From NCBI RefSeq assembly GCF_004346265.1, contig NZ_SMAP01000003.1, positions 155,636 through 219,635 of the forward strand: 64,000 nt of DNA, read 5' to 3'. The translations under genes were made by a program, and so were the position numbers. This document shows, piece after piece, positions 46,497 to 58,684 of the stretch (position 1 is its first letter; every line of letters starts with the position of its first letter). The notes beneath the pieces were generated by a model. The model did no database searches, had not been told where the DNA came from, and worked only from the letters and a program-made list of their open reading frames with translations. This DNA is from Thermomonas haemolytica (GTDB taxonomy: Bacteria; Pseudomonadota; Gammaproteobacteria; Xanthomonadales; Xanthomonadaceae).

Positions 46497-46934
46497 ATGA
46501 AGCTCAATACGCTCAAGCCCGCCGACGGCGCCCGCAAGGAGCGCGTCCGCGTCGGCCGTGGCATCGGTTCCGGCCTTGGCAAGACCTGCGGCCGCGGCCA
46601 CAAGGGTTCGTTCGCGCGCGCCGGCAAGGGCAAGATCAAGGCCGGCTTCGAAGGCGGCCAGATGCCCATGCAGCGCCGCCTGCCGAAGATCGGCTTCCGC
46701 TCGCTGATGGCCAAGGAGACCGCCGAGGTCCTGCTGTACAAGCTGGATTCGCTGCCGGCCGGCGACGTCGATTTCGCCGCGCTGAAGGCCGCCGGCCTGG
46801 TGTCGAGCACCGCCAAGCGCGCCAAGATCGTGGCCAAGGGCGAGCTGACCAAGGCCTTCGTGCTGAAGGGCATCGCTGCGACCGCCGGCGCCAAGGCCGC
46901 GATCGAAGCGGCCGGCGGCAAGCTGGCGGAGTAA
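46497..46934 (+). CDS. rplO: 50S ribosomal protein L15
   Basis: 145-residue L15, a late assembly protein. Conserved: [37 protein letters not shown] with the Gly-rich rRNA-binding loop, [17 protein letters not shown] and the C-terminal [14 protein letters not shown]. It lies four bases after rpmD and seven bases before secY. Confidence 0.98.
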   Translation: MKLNTLKPADGARKERVRVGRGIGSGLGKTCGRGHKGSFARAGKGKIKAGFEGGQMPMQRRLPKIGFRSLMAKETAEVLLYKLDSLPAGDVDFAALKAAGLVSSTAKRAKIVAKGELTKAFVLKGIAATAGAKAAIEAAGGKLAE

Positions 46935-46941
46935 CCGGCGC

Positions 46942-48291
46942 ATGTCGCGAACCGCGGATGCACTGTCGGGCCTGATGGGCGCGGGCAAGTTCACCGAACT
47001 CCGCTCGCGCCTGCTGTTCGTGGTCGGGGCGCTGATCGTCTACCGCATCGGGTGCTACATCCCGGTGCCGGGCGTGAACCCCGAGGCCATGCTGCAGCTG
47101 ATGAATGCGCAGAAGGGCACCGTGGTGGACATGTTCAACATGTTCTCCGGCGGCGCCCTCTCGCGCTTCAGCCTGTTCGCGCTGAACGTGATGCCCTACA
47201 TCTCGGCCTCCATCGTCATGCAGCTGATGGTGCAGATCCTGCCCAGCCTGAAGGCGATGCAGAAGGAGGGCGAGTCCGGGCGCCGCAAGATCACCCAGTA
47301 CTCGCGCATCGGGTCGGTGTTCCTGGCGGTGTTCCAGGCCGCGGGCATCGCGATCGCGCTGCAGCACCAGGGCGCGGGTAGCGGCATCCCGGTGGTGTAC
47401 AACCCCGGCCCGGGCTTCGTGCTGACCGCGGTGGTCTCGCTGACCGCCGGCACCGTGTTCCTGATGTGGCTGGGCGAGCAGGTGACCGAGCGCGGCATCG
47501 GCAACGGCATCTCGCTGATCATCTTCGCCGGCATCGTCGCCGGCCTGCCGGGCGCCGTGCTGCATACCCTGCAGCAGGCCAATGCCGGCGAGATGCAGTG
47601 GATCACCGTGTTCGTGATCCTGGCGATCGTGATCGCGGTGACCTGGTTCGTGGTGTTCATGGAGAGTGGCCAGCGCCGCATCACCGTGAACTACGCGCGC
47701 CGCCAGGGCGGCCGCGGCGGCTACCAGAACCAGAGCTCGTTCCTGCCGCTGAAGCTCAACATGGCGGGCGTGATCCCCCCGATCTTCGCGTCCTCGCTGA
47801 TCATGTTCCCGGCCACCGCCTCGACCTGGTTCGGACAGTCCGGCAGCGCTGCCACCGTGTGGCTGCAGAAGGTCAGCCAGATGCTGTCGCCGGGCGAGCC
47901 GCTGCACATGATCCTGCTGGCGGCGCTGATCATCGGGTTCGCGTTCTTCTACACCGCGCTGGTGTTCAACTCGCAGGAAACCGCCGACAACCTGAAGAAG
48001 TCGGGCGCGCTGATCCCGGGTATCCGCCCCGGTCGCGCCACCGGCGAGTACATCGACGGCGTGCTGACCCGGTTGACCGGTGCCGGCGCCCTGTACTTGG
48101 TGCTGGTGTGCCTGCTTCCCGAAGTGATGCGCACCAAGCTGGGCACGTCCTTCTACTTCGGCGGCACCTCGCTGCTGATCGTGGTGGTGGTGGTGATGGA
48201 CTTCATCGCGCAGATCCAGGCACACCTGATGTCGCACCAGTACGAGAGCCTGCTGAAGAAGGCCAACCTGAAGGGGCGCGGGGCGCGCTGA
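46942..48291 (+). CDS. secY: Preprotein translocase subunit SecY
   Basis: 449-residue SecY, the protein-conducting channel, with ten membrane segments visible. Signatures: [46 protein letters not shown] (plug and segment 2), [15 protein letters not shown] (ribosome- and SecA-binding loop), [22 protein letters not shown] and the C-terminal loop with [18 protein letters not shown]. It is the last gene of the spc block. No rpmJ (L36) gene follows, unlike E. coli; instead there are 340 non-coding bases before rpsM. Confidence 0.98.
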   Translation: MSRTADALSGLMGAGKFTELRSRLLFVVGALIVYRIGCYIPVPGVNPEAMLQLMNAQKGTVVDMFNMFSGGALSRFSLFALNVMPYISASIVMQLMVQILPSLKAMQKEGESGRRKITQYSRIGSVFLAVFQAAGIAIALQHQGAGSGIPVVYNPGPGFVLTAVVSLTAGTVFLMWLGEQVTERGIGNGISLIIFAGIVAGLPGAVLHTLQQANAGEMQWITVFVILAIVIAVTWFVVFMESGQRRITVNYARRQGGRGGYQNQSSFLPLKLNMAGVIPPIFASSLIMFPATASTWFGQSGSAATVWLQKVSQMLSPGEPLHMILLAALIIGFAFFYTALVFNSQETADNLKKSGALIPGIRPGRATGEYIDGVLTRLTGAGALYLVLVCLLPEVMRTKLGTSFYFGGTSLLIVVVVVMDFIAQIQAHLMSHQYESLLKKANLKGRGAR

Positions 48292-48631
48292 GGCGCACGC
48301 CGCGGACCTTCCCCCGCCATCGGGCGGGACGCAACAACCGCCGGATCGACGAATGCGCGGTCCGGCAACTGGGCGACCCTTGCAGCGATCCCGTGCAAGG
48401 GTGGTTCCGGGCCGATCCGCGCGCCAGAGTAGCGCGCGGGCAGGCGGCGGCCGCAAGGCCGACGCGCTGCCAGCCCGGGGCCGTCGCCGGAGCATGGGCA
48501 CACTCCCCATGCCGGGTCCGGGCGCCGCGAGGCGGCCGGGCTTCCTGAATGACCGGGATCTTGCTACAATTCCATGTTTCCCGCGCCGGATCCCGTGATT
48601 CGGCGTCATTACGCATATCGGAGATCGCCTT
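48292..48631 (+). promoter_or_regulatory. 340-base secY-rpsM spacer with hairpins; no rpmJ
   Basis: Non-coding. Three hairpins are clear by eye: ACCCTTGCA/TGCAAGGGT (48376-48402), a CGCGCG-rich stem near 48419-48442, and GCATGGG/CCCATGC (about 48493-48513). None has a T-run. The alpha-operon promoter lies near the end. Translating it in all frames by eye shows no L36-like cysteine-rich peptide. Confidence 0.6.
48562..48570 (+). promoter_or_regulatory. Extended -10 promoter of the alpha operon
   Basis: TGCTACAAT: an extended -10 with TACAAT at 48565-48570. A TTCCTG at 48542-48547, 17 bases upstream, is a poor -35, as expected when TGn is present. The leader to rpsM would be about 55 bases, the region where S4 acts in E. 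coli. Confidence 0.6.
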
Positions 48632-48988
48632 ATGGCGCGTATTGCAGGCGTCAACCTGCCTGCCCAGAAGCACGTCTGGGTCGGGCTGCAAAGCATCTAC
48701 GGCATTGGCCGTACCCGTTCCAAGCTGGTCTGCGCGGCGGCCGGCGTGAATTCGTCGACCAAGATCCGCGACCTGTCCGAGCCGGAAGTCGAGCGCCTGC
48801 GCGCCGAGGTCGGCAAGTACGTGGTCGAGGGCGACCTGCGCCGCGAAGTCGGCATGGCCATCAAGCGCCTGATGGACCTGGGCTGCTACCGCGGCCTGCG
48901 CCATCGCCGCGGCCTGCCGCTGCGTGGCCAGCGCACCCGTACCAACGCGCGCACCCGCAAGGGCCCGCGCAAGGCCATCAAGAAGTAA
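48632..48988 (+). CDS. rpsM: 30S ribosomal protein S13
   Basis: 118-residue S13 of the 30S head, which contacts P-site tRNA and L5. Conserved: [30 protein letters not shown] and [31 protein letters not shown]. It is the first gene of the alpha operon (rpsM-rpsK-rpsD-rpoA-rplQ). Its own extended -10 promoter lies about 60 bases upstream. rpsK follows 12 bases later. Confidence 0.98.
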   Translation: MARIAGVNLPAQKHVWVGLQSIYGIGRTRSKLVCAAAGVNSSTKIRDLSEPEVERLRAEVGKYVVEGDLRREVGMAIKRLMDLGCYRGLRHRRGLPLRGQRTRTNARTRKGPRKAIKK

Positions 48989-49000
48989 GGAACCCAGACC

Positions 49001-49396
49001 ATGGCCAAGCCGGCTGCTGCCAACAAGACCAAGAAGAAGGTCAAGCGCGTCGTCACCGACGGCATCGCGCACGTCCACGCTTCGTTTAACAACACCATCG
49101 TCACCATCACCGACCGCCAGGGCAATGCGCTGAGCTGGGCGACCTCGGGCGGCGCGGGCTTCCGCGGCTCGCGCAAGTCCACCCCGTTCGCCGCGCAGGT
49201 CGCCGCCGAGAAGGCCGGCAAGGCCGCGTTGGACTACGGCGTGAAGTCGCTGGAAGTGCGCATCAAGGGCCCGGGTCCGGGCCGTGAATCCGCCGTGCGT
49301 TCGCTGAACAACGTCGGCTACAAGATCCTCAACATCATCGACGTGACGCCGATCCCGCACAACGGGTGCCGTCCGCCGAAGAAGCGTCGCGTCTGA
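49001..49396 (+). CDS. rpsK: 30S ribosomal protein S11
   Basis: 131-residue S11 of the 30S platform. Conserved: [53 protein letters not shown] and the C-terminal [24 protein letters not shown] precedes the ATG. rpsD starts 19 bases after the stop. Confidence 0.98.
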   Translation: MAKPAAANKTKKKVKRVVTDGIAHVHASFNNTIVTITDRQGNALSWATSGGAGFRGSRKSTPFAAQVAAEKAGKAALDYGVKSLEVRIKGPGPGRESAVRSLNNVGYKILNIIDVTPIPHNGCRPPKKRRV

Positions 49397-49415
49397 CGCT
49401 CGGGAGCACAAGAAC

Positions 49416-50045
49416 ATGGCTCGTTATATCGGTCCCACCTGCAAGCTCGCCCGCCGCGAAGGCGCCGACCTGTCGCTGAAGTCGCCGGCGCGCGCGCTCG
49501 ATTCCAAGTGCAAGCTGGAGCAGAAGCCCGGCCAGCACGGCGCCAACGCCCGCAAGGGCAAGCTGTCCGACTACGCCACCCAGCTGCGCGAGAAGCAGAA
49601 GGTCAAGCGCATCTACGGCCTGCTGGAGCGCCAGTTCCGGAATTACTACAAGAAGGCCGCGACCAAGAAGGGCAACACCGGCGAGAACCTCCTGCAGCTG
49701 CTGGAGACCCGCCTGGACAACGTCGTCTACCGCATGGGCTTCGCCGTCACCCGCCCGGCCGCGCGCCAGCTGGTCAGCCACCGCGGCGTCACTGTGAACG
49801 GCAAGGTGGTCAACCTGCCGTCCTACACGGTCAAGGCCGGCGACGCGATCGCGCTGTCGGAGAAGGCGCAGAAGCAGATGCGCGTGAAGGAGTCGCTGAC
49901 CCTCGCCGAGCAGATGAACCTGTCGCCGTCCTGGGTGGAAGTGGATGCCGGCAAGTTCGCCGGCGTGTTCAAGGCGGTGCCGGATCGCGCCGACCTGCCC
50001 AGCGACATCAACGAAGCGCTGATCGTCGAGCTGTACTCGAAGTAA
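49416..50045 (+). CDS. rpsD: 30S ribosomal protein S4
   Basis: 209-residue S4, a primary assembly protein with an S4 RNA-binding domain, and in E. coli the translational repressor of this operon. Conserved: [81 protein letters not shown]. The N-terminal four-cysteine zinc site is absent (two Cys only). rpoA follows after 52 bases. Confidence 0.98.
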   Translation: MARYIGPTCKLARREGADLSLKSPARALDSKCKLEQKPGQHGANARKGKLSDYATQLREKQKVKRIYGLLERQFRNYYKKAATKKGNTGENLLQLLETRLDNVVYRMGFAVTRPAARQLVSHRGVTVNGKVVNLPSYTVKAGDAIALSEKAQKQMRVKESLTLAEQMNLSPSWVEVDAGKFAGVFKAVPDRADLPSDINEALIVELYSK

Positions 50046-50097
50046 GCCATTGCCACCGGCCTGCGCCCCGCGCGCAGGCCTGCAGGAGACTCCCCGA

Positions 50098-51096
50098 ATG
50101 ACGGTTACCGCCACCCAAGTCCTGCGTCCGCGCGGACCGCAGATCGAGCGCATCACCGACACCCGCGCCAAGGTCGTGATCGAGCCGCTGGAGCGCGGTT
50201 ACGGCCACACCCTCGGCAACGCGTTGCGCCGCGTGCTGCTCTCGTCGATCCCGGGCTTCGCCATCACCGAGGTCGAGATCGACGGCGTGCTGCACGAGTA
50301 CACCACGGTCGAAGGCCTGCAGGAGGACGTGCTCGAGGTCCTGCTGAACCTCAAGGACGTCGCCATCCGCATGCACAGCGGCGACACCGATACCCTGGAG
50401 CTGAAGAAGCAGGGGCCGGGCGTCGTCACCGCCGGCGACATCAAGACCACCCACAACGTGGAAGTGCTCAACCCCGACCACGTGATCGCCACCCTGACCA
50501 AGGACGTGGCGCTCAACATCCGCCTGACCATCAGCCGTGGCTTCGGCTACCAGCCGGCCTCCGCCCGTCGTCGTCCCGATGACGAAGCGCGCACGATCGG
50601 CCGCCTGGTGCTGGATGCGTCGTTCTCGCCGATCCGCCGCGTGGCGTATTCGGTGGAGGCCGCGCGCGTCGAGCAGCGTACCGACCTCGACAAGCTGGTG
50701 CTGGACATCGAGACCAACGGCACGATCGACGCCGAGGAAGCCGTGCGCACCGCCGCCGACATCCTCACCGACCAGCTGTCGGTGTTCGGTGACTTCACCC
50801 GCCGTGAGCGTGGTGCGCCGAAGCAGCCCGCCGGCGGCGTCGATCCGATGCTGCTGCGTCCGATCGACGACCTCGAGCTGACCGTGCGGTCGGCCAACTG
50901 CCTGAAGGCCGAGAGCATCTACTACATCGGTGACCTGATCCAGAAGACCGAGGTGGAGCTGCTCAAGACCCCGAACCTGGGCAAGAAGTCGCTCACCGAA
51001 ATCAAGGAAGTGCTGGCCCAGCGCGGCCTGTCGCTGGGCATGAAGCTGGAGAACTGGCCGCCCGCCGGCGCCGCTTCCCACGGCATGCTCGGCTGA
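50098..51096 (+). CDS. rpoA: DNA-directed RNA polymerase subunit alpha
   Basis: 332-residue alpha subunit. The N-terminal assembly domain has [40 protein letters not shown]. After a flexible linker the C-terminal domain (about residues 245-325) has [21 protein letters not shown], whose Arg corresponds to the UP-element-contacting Arg265, and [20 protein letters not shown] 50098 follows AGGAGA. A 216-base spacer then precedes rplQ. Confidence 0.99.
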   Translation: MTVTATQVLRPRGPQIERITDTRAKVVIEPLERGYGHTLGNALRRVLLSSIPGFAITEVEIDGVLHEYTTVEGLQEDVLEVLLNLKDVAIRMHSGDTDTLELKKQGPGVVTAGDIKTTHNVEVLNPDHVIATLTKDVALNIRLTISRGFGYQPASARRRPDDEARTIGRLVLDASFSPIRRVAYSVEAARVEQRTDLDKLVLDIETNGTIDAEEAVRTAADILTDQLSVFGDFTRRERGAPKQPAGGVDPMLLRPIDDLELTVRSANCLKAESIYYIGDLIQKTEVELLKTPNLGKKSLTEIKEVLAQRGLSLGMKLENWPPAGAASHGMLG

Positions 51097-51312
51097 TCCA
51101 TCCGCCCGCGCCCTGCGCGGGCCGGGGTTCCGCCCATGGCTGCCGCGGCGCACGCCCGGCGGCTGGCGGCGGGCCCCGAACCACCGACGGGCCAAGCCCG
51201 CGGCATCCGGTCCAGGGAATGACCGGCAAGGACCATCCGCAGTCCACAGTTCCAACGCCTGGATGGCGACAGCGAAGTCCAATCGTTCCAACCTTCATCA
51301 GGAATCCAGCCC
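51097..51312 (+). other. 216-base rpoA-rplQ spacer
   Basis: Non-coding stretch, long for this operon. It starts with a perfect eight-bp GCCCGCGC/GCGCGGGC stem (51104-51122) without a T-run. The last 80 bases are less G+C-rich and have no clear promoter. Overlapping frames here are not conserved-looking. Confidence 0.5.
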
Positions 51313-51684
51313 ATGCGCCACCAGAAAGCCGGCCGCAAGTTCAACCGCACCAGCGCCCATCGCCAGGTGATGTTCTCGAACATGGCGGCGTCGCTGTTCA
51401 AGCACGAAATCATCCGCACCACCCTGCCCAAGGCCAAGGAACTGCGCCGCGTCGCCGAGCCGCTGATCACCCTGGCCAAGACCGACGGCGTGGCCAATCG
51501 CCGCCTGGCGTTCGCGCGCCTGCGCGACAAGGAAGCGGTGGGCACCCTGTTCACCGTGCTGGGCCCGCGCTATGCGCAGCGCCCGGGTGGCTACCTGCGC
51601 ATCCTCAAGTGTGGCTTCCGCGCCGGCGACAACGCGCCGATGGCCTACGTCGAGCTGGTGGATCGCCCGCAGGCCGCCGAGTAA
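51313..51684 (+). CDS. rplQ: 50S ribosomal protein L17
   Basis: 123-residue L17 at the tunnel exit. Conserved: [56 protein letters not shown] and the C-terminal [27 protein letters not shown]. It ends the ribosomal protein region; a strong intrinsic terminator follows 38 bases later. Confidence 0.98.
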   Translation: MRHQKAGRKFNRTSAHRQVMFSNMAASLFKHEIIRTTLPKAKELRRVAEPLITLAKTDGVANRRLAFARLRDKEAVGTLFTVLGPRYAQRPGGYLRILKCGFRAGDNAPMAYVELVDRPQAAE

Positions 51685-51722
51685 GGCGCGCCGGCACCGC
51701 AACGCGGTGCCTTGCACGAAGA

Positions 51723-51751
51723 CCCCGGGCCTGCCCGGGGTTTTTCGTTTT
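51723..51751 (+). terminator. Intrinsic terminator of the alpha operon
   Basis: CCCCGGG pairs with CCCGGGG around a CCTG loop (51723-51740) and is followed directly by TTTTTCGTTTT. It is the clearest rho-independent terminator in the window and closes the ribosomal superoperon. Confidence 0.88.
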
Positions 51752-51795
51752 GGTGGGTTCTGCACCATAATCGGCGGATCGATGAAGGGGCAGGC

Positions 51796-52314
51796 ATGAA
51801 TCCGTTCCGCTGGTCGTTCCGCACGCAGTTCCTGTTCGGGTTCGCCTGTTGCGCCGCGCTGCTGGGCTATGCCTTCTACGTGCAGTTCAAGCTGGGCATC
51901 CAGCCGTGCCCGTTCTGCATCTTCCAGCGCCTCTGCTTCGGTGCGCTCGGCCTGGTGTTCCTGCTCGGCGCGCTGCATGCCCCGCGCGCGGCAGGTGCGC
52001 GCAAGGCGTGGTCGCTGCTGGCGTTCGTGGCGGCGCTGGCCGGGATGGCCTATGCCGGGCGCCACAGCTGGGTGCAGCTGCATCCGCCGGCCCTGCCCAG
52101 TTGCGGGCCTGGCTTGAATTTCATCGTCGAGCAGTACTCCTGGCTGGGGGCGGCGCGCAAGGTGCTGCAGGCCACCGGGGATTGCGCCAGCATCGATTGG
52201 CAGTTCCTCGGCCTGTCGATGCCGATGTGGGCCTTCCTGTGGTTCCTCGGGCTGGGGCTGGGTGCGCTGTATGCCGGATTCCGCCAGCGGCAGAACTATC
52301 GGTTTCGCAGATAA
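51796..52314 (+). CDS. dsbB: Disulfide bond formation protein B
   Basis: 172-residue inner-membrane protein that reoxidises DsbA and passes electrons to quinones. Four membrane segments are visible. The redox Cys pairs are both present: CPFC (Cys38 and Cys41) in the first periplasmic loop, and Cys103 with Cys130 in the second. The Arg following CPFCIFQR is typical. A CATAAT at 51766-51771 could be the -10 of its promoter, placed just after the rplQ terminator. The DAHP synthase gene follows after 63 bases with its own promoter-like sequence. Confidence 0.93.
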   Translation: MNPFRWSFRTQFLFGFACCAALLGYAFYVQFKLGIQPCPFCIFQRLCFGALGLVFLLGALHAPRAAGARKAWSLLAFVAALAGMAYAGRHSWVQLHPPALPSCGPGLNFIVEQYSWLGAARKVLQATGDCASIDWQFLGLSMPMWAFLWFLGLGLGALYAGFRQRQNYRFRR

Positions 52315-52317
52315 CGG

Positions 52318-52346
52318 TTGCAGGGGCGGCGTGCGCGCGGGATGAT
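52318..52346 (+). promoter_or_regulatory. Candidate promoter of the DAHP synthase gene
   Basis: TTGCAG at 52318-52323 and GATGAT at 52341-52346 are separated by 17 bases. It begins four bases after dsbB and would give a leader of about 25 bases. No tryptophan-, tyrosine- or phenylalanine-type leader peptide was seen. Confidence 0.4.
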
Positions 52347-52377
52347 GCGGCGCAACAGTCCACGCTCCGGTTGCACC

Positions 52378-53769
<1,392 letters not shown>

Positions 53770-53811
53770 GGCGCGCCGCCACGTGCGGCGACGCGCCGGG
53801 CCATCGCCGGC

Positions 53812-55440
53812 TTACTTCGCGGCGGGTGGCAGCTTCACCGCCGGCAGCAGGCGCGGCGGTTTGCGCGCATGGGTGGCCTGCTCGAAGGCATAGCCCAGCT
53901 CGACCAGGCGCGGTTCGCTCCACGCGCTGCCCATGAACACGATGCCGACCGGCAGGCCGTGCACCTCGCCCATCGGCACGGTCAGGCTGGGATAGCGCGC
54001 GACCGCCGCCGCGCCGTAGCCGGCGCCGATGAAGTGGTCGCCGTTGATCGGGTCGGTGGGCCAGGCCGGCGACATCGACGGTGCCACCAGCGCATCCAGG
54101 TGCTGCTTGCGCAGCGCCGCGTCGATCCCTTCCGGCCCGGCCAGCCTGCGCACCTTGTCGCGCGCGGCCAGGTAGGCCGGCTCGGTCAGCGGCCCCTTCG
54201 CCTGCGCCTGCTCGAACAGCTCCTGCCCGAAGTAGGGCATTTCCTGCGCGGCATGCGCCTTGTTGTAGGCGATCAGGTCCGCCAGCGTCTTGTACGGCGT
54301 ATTGGCGCTGGCCAGGTAGCGGTTCAGGCCGTCCTTGAACTCGTACAGCATCATCTGCAGTTCGTCGTTGTCCCACTGCCCGAGGGTGGGGATCTCGGCA
54401 TCCACCACGGTCGCACCGGCGGCCTTGATCGCGGCGACCGCCGCTTCGAACGCGGCGTCGGTGTCCGGCTGGTAGCCCGTGAGCTTGCGCACCACGCCGA
54501 TCCGCGCGCCCTTGAGCGCGTCGGCCTTCAGGTGCGCGGTGTAGTCGATCGGGGTCGCATCCTTGCGCTCGCTGGCAGCCGGATCGGCGGGATCGGGCGC
54601 GGCGATTGCGGTCAGCAGCGCGGCGGCATCGGCCACGCTGCGGGCCATCGGGCCGGCGGTGTCCTGCGAGACCGAGATCGGGATGATCCCGCTGCGGCTG
54701 ACCAGGCCGACGGTCGGCTTGATCCCGACTAGCCCGGCCACCGCCGAGGGGCAGATGATGCTGCCGTCGGTCTCGGTGCCGATGCCGGCGGCGGCGAGGT
54801 TGGCGGCGATCGCGCTGCCGGTGCCGGCGCTGGAGCCGCAGGGATTGCGGTCGAGCGCGTAAGGGTTCTTGGTCTGCCCGCCGCGCCCGCTCCAGCCGGA
54901 GGTGGAGCGGGTGGAACGGAAGTTCGCCCACTCCGACAGGTTGGTCTTGCCCAGGATCACCGCGCCGGCGGCGCGCAGCTTCGCCACCAGGAAGGCATCG
55001 GCCTTGGGGCGGTTGTCGGCCAGCGCCAGCGAGCCGGCGGAATTGGCCATCGGGGTGGCGTCGATATTGTCCTTCAGCAGCACCGGGATGCCGTGCAGCG
55101 GGCCGCGGACCTTGCCGGCCTTGCGCTCGGCATCCAGCGCATCGGCTTCCTTGATGGCATCCGGATTGAGCTCGATCACCGCGTTGATCGCGGGGCCGGC
55201 GCGGTCGATCGCGGCGATGCGGTCGAGGTAGGCCTGCGCCAGCGCGTGGCTGGTCAGGGTGCCGGCGGCCATCTTCGCCTGCAGGTCGGCGATGCTGGCC
55301 TCCTCGAAGGCGAACGCGGGTGCGGCCGCCTGCACGGGTTTCGCGGTCTCGGCCGGGGACGCGGCAGGCGGGGGCGAGGCGGGCTGGCAGGCGGCCAAGG
55401 CGAGGGTCAGCGCGGCGGCGGCGAGTGGCAGGTGGCGCAT
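53812..55440 (-). CDS. Amidase-signature-family lipoprotein
   Basis: 542-residue amidase with an N-terminal lipoprotein signal (MRHLPLAAAALTLALAACQP, lipobox LAAC, acylated Cys near residue 18), so it should be membrane-anchored in the envelope. The Ser-cisSer-Lys triad fits LLKDNIDA (Lys), the Gly/Ser-rich GSSAGTGSAIAANLA and GTETDGSIICPS (nucleophile Ser). Family members hydrolyse carboxamides, including peptide and cyclic amides; the substrate here is unknown. I start at ATG 55440 because it gives a proper signal peptide; an upstream in-frame extension does not. The gene is on the minus strand, 70 bases downstream of the DUF2127 gene. Confidence 0.9.
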   Translation of the reverse strand: MRHLPLAAAALTLALAACQPASPPPAASPAETAKPVQAAAPAFAFEEASIADLQAKMAAGTLTSHALAQAYLDRIAAIDRAGPAINAVIELNPDAIKEADALDAERKAGKVRGPLHGIPVLLKDNIDATPMANSAGSLALADNRPKADAFLVAKLRAAGAVILGKTNLSEWANFRSTRSTSGWSGRGGQTKNPYALDRNPCGSSAGTGSAIAANLAAAGIGTETDGSIICPSAVAGLVGIKPTVGLVSRSGIIPISVSQDTAGPMARSVADAAALLTAIAAPDPADPAASERKDATPIDYTAHLKADALKGARIGVVRKLTGYQPDTDAAFEAAVAAIKAAGATVVDAEIPTLGQWDNDELQMMLYEFKDGLNRYLASANTPYKTLADLIAYNKAHAAQEMPYFGQELFEQAQAKGPLTEPAYLAARDKVRRLAGPEGIDAALRKQHLDALVAPSMSPAWPTDPINGDHFIGAGYGAAAVARYPSLTVPMGEVHGLPVGIVFMGSAWSEPRLVELGYAFEQATHARKPPRLLPAVKLPPAAK

Positions 55441-55510
55441 GGGCGGGCTCCGGTGCGTGGGCAGCCACCGGAGCATTGCGCAGGGCGCGCCCGCGGGCAA
55501 GTGCGGGCGG

Positions 55511-55984
55511 TCAGTGCTGGCGTCGGCGCAGCAGGTCGCGGACGAGGGCGTACACCACCACCAGGTTGACCACCAGCACCGCCACCGACAGCCAGCCCGG
55601 GTGGCGGAAGATCGCGCCGACGTCCAGCGGCAGGTACAGCGCCGCCGATACCACGCCCAGCCACGAGGCCCAGGCGCGTACCTTCCACAGGCCCCAGGCC
55701 TCGACGAAGCGCAGCGCCGCGTAGCCGAGCAGGATCAGCGCGGTCAGGTGCACGGTATTGCGGCTGATCGCATCCAGGAAATGTGCGATCGGACCGCGCT
55801 CGGGATGCAGGTGCAAGCGCCAGGTGAGCTCGATGATGAAGCGGCGGATCGGCTCCGGCCCCAGCAAGGCCAGGCCGCTGGCCGAAACCAGCGCCAGCGC
55901 GCCCTTGAACGCCTCGAACACGGCGATCGCGTGCAGGCCCGGATGCGCGTGCGGATCCGGGTTGTAGTGCGGGGTATGGCTCAT
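55511..55984 (-). CDS. DUF2127-family membrane protein
   Basis: 157-residue hydrophobic protein resembling DUF2127. It begins MSHTPHYNPDPHAHPGLHAIAVFEAFKG, followed by hydrophobic segments around ALALVSASGLALL, TVHLTALILLGYAALRFVEAWGLW and LSVAVLVVNLVVVYALV. It ends in a basic tail (RDLLRRRQH). Function is unknown. ATG 55984 is preferred over an in-frame start at 56137, which would overlap the end of typA. It is on the minus strand, 61 bases after typA, and could be co-transcribed with it. Confidence 0.75.
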   Translation of the reverse strand: MSHTPHYNPDPHAHPGLHAIAVFEAFKGALALVSASGLALLGPEPIRRFIIELTWRLHLHPERGPIAHFLDAISRNTVHLTALILLGYAALRFVEAWGLWKVRAWASWLGVVSAALYLPLDVGAIFRHPGWLSVAVLVVNLVVVYALVRDLLRRRQH

Positions 55985-56045
55985 GCCGTCCTCTCTGGCG
56001 CGGGATGCGATTGTCGCAGAGACGGACGCGGCATGCGGCGGGGGA

Positions 56046-57893
<1,848 letters not shown>

Positions 57894-58011
57894 GGGGGGC
57901 TCGTGGAGGCCGCACCGGCGGCCGATCGGCTGGCGGCGCGCGCGGTGGGAGAAGGGAAGCCGGCTATTATATCGGCTTCATGCGCCCATCCGGGCCCCGG
58001 AGATGAACAGA
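57894..58011. promoter_or_regulatory. Divergent promoter region typA / cyclophilin gene
   Basis: 118-base region between two divergent genes. On the minus strand TATAAT (57966-57971) serves typA; -35 elements are poor. On the plus strand the overlapping TATTAT (57965-57970) could be a -10 for the cyclophilin gene. The two -10 elements share the same bases, so polymerase binding would be mutually exclusive. Confidence 0.4.
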
Positions 58012-58506
58012 ATGAGCCTGATCGCCAATTTCGACACCGACCGCGGCACCATCCGCGTGGAGCTGGCCGCCGCCGAGGCGCCGCTGACCGTCGCCAATTT
58101 CGTCAACCTGGCCAGGCGCGGCTTCTACGATGGCCTGAATTTCCATCGCGTGATCGCCGATTTCATGATCCAGGGCGGCTGCCCGGAAGGCAGCGGCCGC
58201 GGCGGCCCCGGCTACCGCTTCGAGGACGAGACCGGCAACGGCCTGCGCCACGAGCGCGGGGTGCTGTCGATGGCCAATGCCGGCCCCAACACCAATGGCA
58301 GCCAGTTCTTCATCACCCACGTGCCCTGCGGCTGGCTGGACGGCAAGCACACCGTGTTCGGCAAGGTGGTCGCCGGCATGGACGTGGTGGATGCGGTGCG
58401 CCAGGGCGACGTCATCAAGTCGGTGACGATCGAGGGCGATGCCGAGGCGGCGCTGGCCGCCAAGGCCGACCGCGTGGCCGAGTGGAACAAGATCCTGGCG
58501 GCCTGA
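58012..58506 (+). CDS. ppiB: Peptidyl-prolyl cis-trans isomerase (cyclophilin)
   Basis: 164-residue cytoplasmic cyclophilin (PpiB type, no signal peptide) that speeds proline isomerisation in protein folding. Active-site stretches: [25 protein letters not shown] (catalytic Arg, Phe, Gln), [33 protein letters not shown]. Two in-frame ATGs are close: 58003 abuts GGAG at 57999-58002, so ATG 58012 (MSLIANF) is preferred. A GACGGGCGGCC/GGCCGCCCGTC stem follows the gene. Confidence 0.92.
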   Translation: MSLIANFDTDRGTIRVELAAAEAPLTVANFVNLARRGFYDGLNFHRVIADFMIQGGCPEGSGRGGPGYRFEDETGNGLRHERGVLSMANAGPNTNGSQFFITHVPCGWLDGKHTVFGKVVAGMDVVDAVRQGDVIKSVTIEGDAEAALAAKADRVAEWNKILAA

Positions 58507-58527
58507 GCGCGCCGGTCGTGGTGTGCG

Positions 58528-58552
58528 GACGGGCGGCCGCGGGCCGCCCGTC
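58528..58552 (+). terminator. Strong stem after the cyclophilin gene
   Basis: An 11-bp perfect stem, GACGGGCGGCC with GGCCGCCCGTC, loop GCG, 21 bases after the stop codon. It is followed by GCGTTT, so the T-run is short; termination is plausible but not certain. Confidence 0.5.
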
Positions 58553-58616
58553 GCGTTTGCAGGCGCCGCCGGCCCGGCCGCGGGCGTGCGCGCGGGACGG
58601 TCGGCGCGGGGCGGCG

Positions 58617-58625
58617 TGCTAGAAT
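58617..58625 (+). promoter_or_regulatory. Extended -10 before the aminotransferase gene
   Basis: TGCTAGAAT at 58617-58625, an extended -10 with no good -35. The same TGCTAnAnT form occurs before rpsM and rpsH. The leader to the start codon would be about 53 bases. Confidence 0.45.
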
Positions 58626-58684
58626 CCCGGGGCTTTCCCACACGCCCAACGCCGCGCCAGCGGCCCGTCCCGAGGTTCCCCACG

